Shown one piece after another: positions 24,239 to 31,580 of a stretch of 64,000 nt of DNA. Made by a program: the position numbers and the translations under genes. The stretch covers positions 32,182 to 96,181 of the forward strand of contig JBIOHC010000010.1 in the NCBI GenBank assembly GCA_044448685.1. The letters are read 5' to 3'. The notes beneath the pieces are model-generated. The model searched no databases. It was not told the origin of the DNA and was given only the letters and a program-made list of their open reading frames with translations. Each line of letters begins with the position of its first letter. Positions within the stretch are counted from its first letter, which is position 1. The DNA comes from Palsa-965 sp044448685. Its GTDB lineage: Bacteria; Bacteroidota; Bacteroidia; Palsa-965.

Positions 24239-25372
24239 ATGAAACCCCGTATCCAAACCATAGATGCTCTCCGAGGCCTGGTCATGATCATCATGGCTCT
24301 GGATCATATACGTGATTTTTTTCACTACGATGCCTTTATGCATGATCCCCTGAATATTCAGGAATCCTCACCGCTCTTGTTCATGACAAGGTGGATCACC
24401 CATTTCTGTGCCCCGGCATTTATTTTCCTCACCGGACTGTCGGCATATCTCTATGGATTAAAACATACACGTAATGAGCTGAGCCGTTTTCTGTTCACCC
24501 GCGGACTCTGGCTGGTGCTGCTTGAACTGACACTCTTCGCTTTCGGATGGTTTACTAAAATTGATCTGGCTCATCCTATGCTAATGGTCATCTGGGCCAT
24601 AGGTATCAGCATGGTATTTCTGGCACTGGCATCGAGGCTTCCTTATACTGTCATACTTATAATGGGTATACTGATTGTCTGTCTGCACAATGCAGGAGAT
24701 CATATTCAGTTTGAAGCGGGAACAATTCAGGATATACTCTGGAGATTTTTGCATGTACATGGGCCTGTGCATATCAGCGGGAATTTCGGACCTCTTATCT
24801 TGTATCCAATACTCCCATACCTGGGCCTTATCTGTATTGGCTTTGCTTTCGGAAAGCTTTATGCCCCGGAAACAAAACCGGAGCAGCGGAAGAAAGCATT
24901 GCTCGGAGCCGGGCTGGCCTGTACAGGTATATTTATTTTGTTGCGTTTCACGAATCTGTACGGAGATCCTGCTCATTGGGAAACACAGGATAGTCCTTTC
25001 TCAACAGTTTTGTCGTTTATCAACTGCACTAAATATCCTGTCTCCCTTTTATTTGCACTTATGATCCTGGGTCCTTCCATACTCTTTTTGTATTTCATGG
25101 AAGGCAGCAACACTATCTTCAATACGTTCCTGGTAACAATCGGGAAGGTGCCTATGTTTTATTATATCCTGCATCTCTATTTGATTCGGTTATTGGCAAC
25201 CATTCTCGAAAAAGGCAATCCCCGTTCCATGATGAATGCAGAAGGGCAGTACCACCTGTGGACGGTTTATCTTATCTGGGCAGGGGTTGTCCTCGCACTT
25301 TACCTGCCTTGCAAGTGGTATGGGGAATATAAGAGTGCTCATCCGGAGCAGAAGTGGCTGAGTTATCTTTAA
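24239..25372 (+). CDS. HGSNAT-like membrane acetyltransferase (DUF1624)
   Basis: A 377-residue multi-pass membrane protein. The N-terminal signature RIQTIDALRGLVMIIMALDHIRDFF places it in the heparan-alpha-glucosaminide N-acetyltransferase catalytic family when read as two blocks (TIDALRGL and MALDHIRDF); the His in ALDHIRD is the probable acetyl-transfer residue. About ten hydrophobic helices follow, with PAFIFLTGLSAYLYG and LGLICIGFAFGKLYAP. Bacterial members are thought to pass acetyl groups from cytosolic acetyl-CoA to envelope sugars. No partner gene is adjacent. Confidence 0.85.
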   Translation: MKPRIQTIDALRGLVMIIMALDHIRDFFHYDAFMHDPLNIQESSPLLFMTRWITHFCAPAFIFLTGLSAYLYGLKHTRNELSRFLFTRGLWLVLLELTLFAFGWFTKIDLAHPMLMVIWAIGISMVFLALASRLPYTVILIMGILIVCLHNAGDHIQFEAGTIQDILWRFLHVHGPVHISGNFGPLILYPILPYLGLICIGFAFGKLYAPETKPEQRKKALLGAGLACTGIFILLRFTNLYGDPAHWETQDSPFSTVLSFINCTKYPVSLLFALMILGPSILFLYFMEGSNTIFNTFLVTIGKVPMFYYILHLYLIRLLATILEKGNPRSMMNAEGQYHLWTVYLIWAGVVLALYLPCKWYGEYKSAHPEQKWLSYL

Positions 25373-25572
25373 GTGAAGCTAAGCCTTGAATAGAGTATTT
25401 TCCTTTAACTGAAGACACTTTTCCCGTAAGCATAGTTCCTTTTTCTTTTGGAAAAGTCTTCTTTCCTGCATAAAGGGTTGGGAATCAAATTTGAAGATAG
25501 AACATTCCCAGGTTACCAGCCTCTTTTATCGTTTAATCCTTTTCGGTAATCACCCATTCAAATGCAACTCCA

Positions 25573-25659
25573 GGGAGATTCTTCGGCTCCGCCCCCACAC
25601 TTCCCGCCTACGCTGAAGCTTCGGCGGGCAAGGCAGCCCAAGGTGCCTCAGAATGACAA
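25573..25659. repeat. Truncated family A repeat (other half)
   Basis: The segment from GGGAGATTCTTCGGC through CCCGCCTACGCTGAAGCTTC and GGCGGGCAAG to CTCAGAATGACAA corresponds to one half of the long copies; the other terminus is missing. Bases 25373-25572 before it show no gene. Confidence 0.8.
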
Positions 25660-25669
25660 AAACCATTCC

Positions 25670-25906
25670 CTCCCGACTAAAGTCGGGAGACCCCTCCGTG
25701 AAATAAGGAGGGGAGCCAGAGGGTAGCGAATTTTGAGCTGATGGCTGAGCCCGGGGTCAGTATGCTACCATGCAAAGGTGCGTGAGGATTGACGGCGCGC
25801 GATGTCGTGAAGCTTGTGCGGCAGGATTCGCGTCGTCTTGATTTTTTTGGTTCTTTTTGTATTAAGACAAAAAGAACAAGAGAATTAGAGTGGATCGTAG
25901 ATCCAC
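25670..25906. other. Multi-hairpin intergenic element
   Basis: Six paired segments are packed into 237 bases: CTCCCGACT-AA-AGTCGGGAG (25670-25689); CCCCTCC/GGAGGGG (25691-25697, 25707-25713); GGTAGC/GCTACC (25722-25727, 25764-25769); GACGGCGCG/CGCGTCGTC with one wobble (25791-25799, 25829-25837); GTTCTTTTTGT/ACAAAAAGAAC (25850-25860, 25867-25877); GTGGATC-GTA-GATCCAC (25890-25906). No convincing reading frame covers it. From memory, similar sequence recurs between genes of other Bacteroidota, which I could not verify. It ends 35 bases before the DUF3303-like gene. Confidence 0.6.
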
Positions 25907-25941
25907 GACAACTAATACCTTTATACCAAAGAAGAGAAGAA

Positions 25942-26178
25942 ATGAAAAAATACATGATCACCGAACGCTACAAACCCGGCTGCTATGACAAAATCTACGA
26001 ACGCTATAATACGCATGGCCGTTTCCTCCCCGAAGGCTTAACGTATCTGAATTCCTGGGTCAATAAAGAACAGAATATATGCTATCAGCTTATGGAATCT
26101 AAAAGTGAAGCCCTTTTTCAAGAATGGATAAAGCATTGGAACGATCTGGTGGATTTTGAGATTGTGGGGATTGATTAA
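25942..26178 (+). CDS. Small DUF3303-like protein
   Basis: A 78-residue protein starting MKKYMITERYKPGCYDKIYERYNTHGRFLPEG as two blocks, with LNSWVNKEQNICYQLMES and WIKHWNDLVDFEIVGI. This is the pattern of the small ferredoxin-like DUF3303 proteins of unknown function (dimeric alpha-beta barrel fold is inferred). An A-rich GAAGAGAAGAA lies just before the ATG. The frame is open 51 codons further upstream, but that part is the hairpin element and is unlikely to be translated. Confidence 0.7.
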   Translation: MKKYMITERYKPGCYDKIYERYNTHGRFLPEGLTYLNSWVNKEQNICYQLMESKSEALFQEWIKHWNDLVDFEIVGID

Positions 26179-26223
26179 TAGATAGAAATTGCTTAACTTG
26201 TCTTGCAGTCCAACTCCAGTCCG

Positions 26224-26721
26224 ATGAAGCAATCCCGCCGTCAGGTCATCAAAATTTTCCTGTATTCCTTGCTGGTCTGCCTCCTGTCTTATCTTGTTTT
26301 TTGTTTCGTGATTGCTTATGAAGATATCAAAGGTGAAGGAGGGTATGATTTACCCCAAGACTATTTTCTGCTCCCATTTGGTTTTGCCTGGTTGATAATT
26401 GAAGATAGTTTTAAAACAGGAAACTTTTCCCTGTTATACGCAACTCTGGAATCCTGTCTGCTGACGGCCTTGTTTTTGACCCTCTGGAGCCGGTTTGACA
26501 AAACGAATAAGGCAAGAAGAATTCTCCTTGCCTCCTTCTCCCTGTTTGTTTTTCTGCCCGGATTTCCCTTTCTGCTGTTGCTCCATATCGGACATATTAA
26601 CTGGAAGCGTGATTATATTCCCGCATTCCTGCCCGGGGTGTTTAATTATATGGGTTTTATGATGATTGTTTTGTTCAGGAGAAATCCTCGATTAAAGATA
26701 CCGGATAAGAATGAACTTTAG
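26224..26721 (+). CDS. Multi-pass membrane protein, function unknown
   Basis: From ATG 26224, 165 residues with four hydrophobic segments: about 10-32 (FLYSLLVCLLSYLVF), 45-60, 76-92 and 104-150 (possibly two helices: LLASFSLFVFLPGFPFL and FLPGVFNYMGFMMIVL). The ends are basic (KQSRRQ; RRNPRLK). I do not recognise the family. It follows the DUF3303-like gene by 45 bases and might share its transcript. Confidence 0.6.
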   Translation: MKQSRRQVIKIFLYSLLVCLLSYLVFCFVIAYEDIKGEGGYDLPQDYFLLPFGFAWLIIEDSFKTGNFSLLYATLESCLLTALFLTLWSRFDKTNKARRILLASFSLFVFLPGFPFLLLLHIGHINWKRDYIPAFLPGVFNYMGFMMIVLFRRNPRLKIPDKNEL

Positions 26722-26811
26722 TTCGGCGTGGATTTGCTTATATTTAATGTATATCAATCATGATGAGTAAATTTTAAAGATTTTTTTTAGCACTGGTTTG
26801 ATAAATGTCAT

Positions 26812-27591
26812 ATGAATCATTTGGCTGTGTTGCGACATTATTGTCTTTTGTTGTTCCTCTTTCTGCTGCCTGCCATGTTACATTCACAAAGCATTGATTC
26901 TTCCCAATGGCTTACAGGACTCACAGGTGGACCTACATATGAATACAGGAATATCAAACTGGCTGATCATACCACAGCTAACAATGGGGATGCTTATGAA
27001 GTGAGTTCCCACAAAGCAAAGACAGGATTTACCCTTGGGGTTGTGTTTGAGTACAAGACGACCAGGCCTGGTTTGTATCTCTGTTGCGGACTGATTTACG
27101 AGGATAAGGGGTTTGTCAGCAACAGAGTGGATACCAGTTATTCATATTTTCCTTCCTTAAGCGGCACAAGTTATTCCTCGATACCGGATAAGTATACATA
27201 TAAGGAAGAATATGTGTACCGGTCCTTCTCTATTCCTTTGACTTTGTGTTACAGACACCGATTCGGGAAATTAGTTCTGTTTGCCACTGGAGGATTGATG
27301 ATAGAATTGCCAACCAATACCTATTCCTATACCTACTGGAAGTCCGTAAATAGCGAATATACTACCATGTCAGAGAGTCATTGGCATCATAGTTTTAATG
27401 AAGGATTGATGTTAAATGCGGGAGCCGGTATTTTGTTGCATAATAATCTTTTGCTTACAATCCTTCCAGGTTTCATTCAGGATCTGAGTTACAATGACAA
27501 GGTCTAGAATCCTGATACATATGGCACTTCGCATTACCTTTTCCGAACCTGGTCTATCATATGTCCGGTCACATTGACTTTTGGAAGATAA
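26812..27591 (+). pseudogene. Outer-membrane barrel gene interrupted by an in-frame amber codon
   Basis: The first 231 codons (26812-27507) encode a signal peptide (ending LLPAMLHSQ) and a PF13568-like small barrel, paralogous to the convergent gene at 27840-28583: both have GLYLCCGLIYEDKGF/FYLCTGLNYEDKGF and VDTSYSY. The frame hits TAG at 27505-27507, but continues in the same frame for 27 codons to TAA at 27589-27591. That tail (NPDTYGTSHYLFRTWSIICP, then VTLTFGR) supplies the final strands, corresponding to RFYSFAFPIGIAYRK of the paralogue. A nonsense mutation, a sequencing error or read-through would all explain it. Without the tail the barrel lacks its last strands. Confidence 0.65.
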
Positions 27592-27636
27592 AGAAGTCTC
27601 TGGTCTTGTAGGTATCTTGTAAAATGCATCACAGGC

Positions 27637-27843
27637 TTATTTTACAATTTTTACTCGACCTGCGAGCTTATGCTCTGTCACCTTGCCACCGCATTCAGTC
27701 TTACAGCTCAACTCCCAGGAATAGGTGTCAGGTAGGAGATGGTTATATTGCCAATCTGTGCAGATAGGAGGAGAGTTTTCAAAAAAATCATTTGCAGAGA
27801 GCGAATAGCTTCCTCTATTATCGGACCCAGATTCTAATTTCAT
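27637..27843 (-). CDS. Small hypothetical protein coupled to the barrel gene
   Basis: A 68-residue frame overlapping the end of the upstream barrel gene by four bases (ATGA), which suggests translational coupling. The product contains SWELSCKTECGGKVTEH, with three cysteines in all, and ends GRVKIVK. There is no signal peptide in this frame, so it could be the remnant of a longer exported protein. No family was recognised and the evidence is mainly position and composition. Confidence 0.35.
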   Translation of the reverse strand: MKLESGSDNRGSYSLSANDFFENSPPICTDWQYNHLLPDTYSWELSCKTECGGKVTEHKLAGRVKIVK

Positions 27844-28583
27844 TTTCTATATGCAATGCCGATAGGAAAGGCAAAAGAGTAAAACCTGCACCAGACATTA
27901 CCCAGAGAGGAATTTTTCGGATAAAAACCTGCATAATCTTTGTAATTCAGGCAGCGTGAATAAATACCCTGTATCATCACGAATAGATGCTTGTTAAGTC
28001 TGTATGACAAAGTAGCATCCATTTCATAGCTTTTATTGGAGGCTACAGACCCTCCGGTATTATCCAATATTGTTATGGATGATGTTCGATCCATGTACAA
28101 ATAGTAGCCGGCTTCCAATATCAGTCCGCCCCCGACAATGAGCCCAAGCTTCTTATAGGTAAACTTGTATTTGACAAGCAAGGGTACTCCAAAATAATGG
28201 TAGTGATAAATTTCAGAATGCGAATAAGGTATCACGCCTGTGACCCCATATTTATTATAAGAATAGCTGGTATCTGTAACCTGATTTGTTTTAAAGCCCT
28301 TGTCTTCATAATTCAAGCCTGTACATAAGTAGAAATTTGTGGAGTAAACCCGTAAGTCAAAAAAGAAGGAAGCAAATATGCTGTTTTTCGGTGTCTGTGC
28401 ATTCAGGTGAGATAAGACCTGCGGAAATTTGCTTTCCGGAGTACTCGCTATTTGTCTGAATTCATTCGAAGGACCAGCTCCTATTCCCAGGATCCATTTT
28501 GTTGAATCTGAAAAATTTCTCTGAGCACTAATGTTTAGGTTGAACCCACATACCAGGAGAAGAATAAGAAGGATTCTGGGCAT
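27840..28583 (-). CDS. Small outer-membrane beta-barrel protein
   Basis: A 247-residue exported barrel of the PF13568 (OMP_b-brl_2) type. The signal peptide (MPRILLILLLVCGFNLNISAQ) is followed by amphipathic strands: WILGIGAGPSNEF, SIFASFFFDLRVY, FYLCTGLNYEDKGF, YFGVPLLVKYKF, LGLIVGGGLILEAGYY, and the final FYSFAFPIGIAYRK with an aromatic near the C-terminus. It is the intact paralogue of the convergent broken gene, so the pair looks like an inverted duplication. A TAAATTTG box lies five bases before the ATG; if used, the transcript would be almost leaderless. Function unknown. Confidence 0.85.
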   Translation of the reverse strand: MPRILLILLLVCGFNLNISAQRNFSDSTKWILGIGAGPSNEFRQIASTPESKFPQVLSHLNAQTPKNSIFASFFFDLRVYSTNFYLCTGLNYEDKGFKTNQVTDTSYSYNKYGVTGVIPYSHSEIYHYHYFGVPLLVKYKFTYKKLGLIVGGGLILEAGYYLYMDRTSSITILDNTGGSVASNKSYEMDATLSYRLNKHLFVMIQGIYSRCLNYKDYAGFYPKNSSLGNVWCRFYSFAFPIGIAYRK

Positions 28584-28767
28584 AAACCAAATTTACGAAA
28601 AAGAGGTGGTTTACTGTCGTAGATTCTTGTCGCAAATGCGTCGCAGTTTTTATCCTCCAGGATAGCTTTATGTGCATCTTATTTCATAGCCGGGAAAGTG
28701 GTGCAGGAAAGAGAGTGGGGGCTAAGATGCGCTGTTTCAGAGCGTAGGAGAGGAAAGTTATGCGCAC

Positions 28768-28869
28768 AAAAAATGGGTAAGCTACTTACATCGCACCGCT
28801 CAACCGTGTACCCTTGCTTTGTTCCCAATCTGGGGGAGTTGACAGGAGCTGGTCGTGTAAGACTTACCC
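28768..28869 (-). ncRNA. ffs: Signal recognition particle RNA (bacterial small type)
   Basis: On the minus strand the RNA starts GGGTAAGTCTTACACG and ends ATGTAAGTAGCTTACCC; the outer GGGTAAG/CTTACCC arms (28863-28869, 28775-28781) pair. The apical domain reads CCCCCAG-ATTGGGAACAA-AGCAAGGG, which has the SRP core layout: CAG and AGCA strands of the symmetric internal loop flanking a GGAA tetraloop, as in the Ffh-binding site. Six T residues follow the closing stem (28773-28768), giving an intrinsic end. About 100 nt is the size of the Alu-less bacterial form. The remaining 28584-28966 gap shows no gene. Confidence 0.88.
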
Positions 28870-28873
28870 GCAC

Positions 28874-28881
28874 CAAAATTA
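28874..28881 (-). promoter_or_regulatory. -7 box of the SRP RNA gene
   Basis: The minus strand reads TAATTTTG, an exact TAnnTTTG match whose last base lies five bases before the first paired G of the RNA. That spacing agrees with the usual start distance. No -33 TTTG was found. Confidence 0.65.
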
Positions 28882-28938
28882 CAAATTATGTGGATATTCA
28901 CCTTGTTTTTTTTAAAGCCGGGGCTTATATTTTATCTT

Positions 28939-28946
28939 TATATTTG
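28939..28946 (+). promoter_or_regulatory. -7 box of the DUF4199 / glycosyltransferase operon
   Basis: TATATTTG is an exact TAnnTTTG match 20 bases before the start codon of the DUF4199 gene. It is divergent from the SRP RNA promoter. The -33 element is not clear. Confidence 0.55.
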
Positions 28947-28966
28947 GTGTCAGTATATAATAAATC

Positions 28967-29506
28967 ATGGAAAAGAAACAAACTTTAATGGGCAATGCCC
29001 TGATTTTCGGTGCTTTGACAGGTGTCACGCTGATCATACTCTCAGGGGTCCTCAATCTAACCAATAACCCGGAAAGCAAGGCCCGTTACCTGGGTTATCT
29101 TCTCCTGGGTGCCGGTATTGTTATCGGGACCCTCAATTACAGGGATAAATCACGCGGTGGTTATCTTTCCTATGGCCCTTGTATGGGTACAGGGGTATTG
29201 ATTTCCGTATTCGCGGGTGTCCTTGCCAGTATATATGTATTTGTATATATGTCATATATAAATCCGAATCTGGTAGAAGAAATGCTGGATAAGATGCGTG
29301 CTCAATGGGAAACACAAGGTCTGAACAGTGATCAGATTGCAACAGCCGAAAAATGGTCCCGCAGGTTTATGACTCCCGGTGTGATGACAGCCTTTACTGT
29401 TTTGGGTTACGCCATTATCGGAACACTTATTTCTCTTGTATCCTCTGCCTTTATTCGCAAAGATCCTCCTCTTTTCAGTGATACTCTGGACCAGCCTCAG
29501 CAATGA
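28967..29506 (+). CDS. DUF4199 membrane protein
   Basis: A 179-residue inner-membrane protein with four helices: about 11-31, 39-56, 71-97 and 134-157. The block between helices three and four (NPNLVEEMLDKMRAQWETQGL) is an amphipathic segment typical of DUF4199, a family I know mainly from Bacteroidota. Family members commonly precede a GT2 glycosyltransferase gene, as here, where the two overlap by four bases. A role in supporting polyprenyl-sugar synthesis is inference from that pairing; no catalytic motif is visible. Confidence 0.85.
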   Translation: MEKKQTLMGNALIFGALTGVTLIILSGVLNLTNNPESKARYLGYLLLGAGIVIGTLNYRDKSRGGYLSYGPCMGTGVLISVFAGVLASIYVFVYMSYINPNLVEEMLDKMRAQWETQGLNSDQIATAEKWSRRFMTPGVMTAFTVLGYAIIGTLISLVSSAFIRKDPPLFSDTLDQPQQ

Positions 29507-30462
29507 ATATTTCTGTTGTCATTCCCCTTTTTAATGAAGAAGAATCCCTGCCTGAACTGAGCGAATGGATTGCGAAAGTTATGCAGGCTCATAACTTCAG
29601 CTATGAAATCATTTTCGTAGATGACGGAAGCAAGGATAATTCCTGGACGATTATTGAAAATCTGGCGGTGACAAATCCAAATATAAAGGGTATAAAATTC
29701 AGACGTAACTACGGTAAATCGGGCGGACTCAATACAGGCTTCGAAGCTGCTCAGGGCGATGTGGTCATCACCATGGATGCTGATCTCCAGGACAGCCCTG
29801 ATGAGATTCCTGAACTGTATAAAATGATTACCGATGGGGGATGGGACCTTGTCAGCGGATGGAAGAAAAAACGCTACGACCCTATAACGAAAACGGTACC
29901 TACCAAGCTCTTTAATTTTGCCACGCGCAAAATGAGCGGTATAGAGCTGCACGATTTTAACTGCGGCCTCAAAGCATACCGCAAAGATGTTATCAAGACC
30001 ATAGAGATTTACGGAGAAATGCACCGCTATATTCCGGTGATAGCCAAATGGGCAGGTTTCTCGAAGATTACCGAGAAAGAAGTACACCACCAGGAACGTA
30101 AATACGGAGTCAGCAAATTCGGACTGGAACGTTTTGTAAACGGTTTCCTGGATCTGATGACTATCACCTTTGTTTCACGCTTCGGAAAACGCCCCATGCA
30201 TTTCTTCGGGACATTGGGTACACTGATGTTCTTTGTCGGCTTTATGGCTTCGGTATATCTGGGTGCCATGAAGTTGTATCATGTGTACGCACATGTTCCG
30301 GCAAGGCTCCTCACCGAGCGTCCATCGTTTTATATTGCACTTTCCTGTATGGTCATCGGCACCATGTTCTTTCTGGCAGGGTTCCTGGGCGAAATGATTG
30401 CCCGCACTTCTCCGAATCGCAATACATACCTGATAGAGAAGAAAAAGAATCTTCCGGCATGA
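29503..30462 (+). CDS. GT2 glycosyltransferase, polyprenyl-phosphate sugar synthase type
   Basis: A 319-residue enzyme with a cytosolic GT-A domain and two C-terminal helices (about 235-258 and 273-300). Key motifs are SVVIPLFNEEESL, FVDDGSKDNS, the metal-binding MDADLQDSPDEIP, GWKKKRYDP, the acceptor-side HDFNCGLKAYRKD and EMHRYIPV. This arrangement matches the DPM1/GtrB-like group that charges polyprenyl phosphate with a sugar from a nucleotide donor at the inner membrane. It is fused by four-base overlaps to DUF4199 upstream and a GT4 gene downstream, so the three probably act in one envelope glycan pathway. Confidence 0.9.
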   Translation: MNISVVIPLFNEEESLPELSEWIAKVMQAHNFSYEIIFVDDGSKDNSWTIIENLAVTNPNIKGIKFRRNYGKSGGLNTGFEAAQGDVVITMDADLQDSPDEIPELYKMITDGGWDLVSGWKKKRYDPITKTVPTKLFNFATRKMSGIELHDFNCGLKAYRKDVIKTIEIYGEMHRYIPVIAKWAGFSKITEKEVHHQERKYGVSKFGLERFVNGFLDLMTITFVSRFGKRPMHFFGTLGTLMFFVGFMASVYLGAMKLYHVYAHVPARLLTERPSFYIALSCMVIGTMFFLAGFLGEMIARTSPNRNTYLIEKKKNLPA

Positions 30463-31580
30463 AGATCATCCTCGTCGGCCCTGCCTATCCGCTCAGGGGT
30501 GGCATAGCAAATTTCAACGAGGCGCTTTGCAGGGCTCTGACAAAAGCCGGACATACCTGCGTGATCTATTCCTTTTCCCTTCAATATCCCGGCTTGCTGT
30601 TTCCGGGAAAGACTCAGTTTGAAACAGGACCCGGTCCTTCTGATCTGGATATCGTTACCTGTATCAACTCTGTCAATCCTTTCAGCTGGTTCAGTGCTGC
30701 TGCTAGAATAAAAGCTGAAAAGCCCGATCTGGTAATCATGCGTTACTGGCTGCCCTTCATGGCTCCCTGCCTGGGTACAATGGCCAGGAAGCTGAGAAAG
30801 CAGTCGAAAGTTATTGCCATTACTGATAATGTCATACCCCATGAAAAGAGGATGGGGGATAAACAGCTGACCGCTTATTTTGTAAAGGGATGCGATGGGT
30901 TTGTGGCTATGTCACGTTCCGTTCTGGATGAGCTGAGTCTGTTTACCTCAAATCCCAACAAGATTTACCTTCCTCATCCTATCTATGACCAGTTCGGAGA
31001 AGCTATAGCAAGGGAAGAAGCTTTGAGGCATCTGAATCTGGATCCCGCTTACCGCTATATCCTTTTCTTTGGTTTTATTCGCCGCTACAAAGGTCTGGAT
31101 CTGATTCTGGAAGCAATGGGTGAGGCAAAGCTGAAAAGCCTGCCACTAAAGCTTATTGTTGCCGGTGAATATTATGAAGATGCTGCTTTGTATGAGGAGA
31201 TCATTACCAAACATAAACTTTCTGACAGGGTTATACTGCACACCACTTATATTGCTCCCGAAGATGTACGTTACTATTTCTGTGCTTCCGATCTGATTGT
31301 ACAGCCATACCGAAGCGCCACACAGAGCGGGGTGACACAGATTGCCTATCATTTTGAAAAGCCTATGCTGGTTACCGATGTAGGCGGACTGGCAGAGATC
31401 GTCCCCGATAAACAAGCCGGTTATGTAGTGCCGGTGGATGCCGGAGCCATTGCATCAGCCATCGTTGATTTTTATTCCAATAAAAGAGCTGAGCCTTTCA
31501 CTGCACGTGTGAAGGAAGAAAAAAAACGTTTCCGCTGGAGCGCCTTTGTGGAGGGTATGCTTACACTCTTACACCGATAA
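30459..31580 (+). CDS. GT4 family glycosyltransferase
   Basis: A 373-residue GT-B enzyme. The N-terminal half has the acceptor-side RGGIANFNEALCRALTKAGH. The C-terminal half has YILFFGFIRRYKGLDLILEA and LIVAGEY, the YIAPEDVRYYFCASDLIVQP segment and the E-x7-E-like FEKPMLVTDVGGLAEIVPDK, which binds the nucleotide sugar in this retaining family. No signal peptide or helix is seen, so it works at the cytosolic face. It follows the GT2 gene with a four-base overlap. Its last 20 bases overlap the convergent phosphatase gene. Confidence 0.9.
   Translation: MKIILVGPAYPLRGGIANFNEALCRALTKAGHTCVIYSFSLQYPGLLFPGKTQFETGPGPSDLDIVTCINSVNPFSWFSAAARIKAEKPDLVIMRYWLPFMAPCLGTMARKLRKQSKVIAITDNVIPHEKRMGDKQLTAYFVKGCDGFVAMSRSVLDELSLFTSNPNKIYLPHPIYDQFGEAIAREEALRHLNLDPAYRYILFFGFIRRYKGLDLILEAMGEAKLKSLPLKLIVAGEYYEDAALYEEIITKHKLSDRVILHTTYIAPEDVRYYFCASDLIVQPYRSATQSGVTQIAYHFEKPMLVTDVGGLAEIVPDKQAGYVVPVDAGAIASAIVDFYSNKRAEPFTARVKEEKKRFRWSAFVEGMLTLLHR

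Noticed and set aside
25789..25941. 51-codon upstream extension of the DUF3303-like protein
   Set aside because: It runs through the hairpin element, including its perfect 11-bp stem; MKKYMITERY is a natural start.
25677..25961. 94-codon minus-strand frame
   Set aside because: It covers the same hairpin element; the proline/serine-rich translation looks like translated structured DNA.
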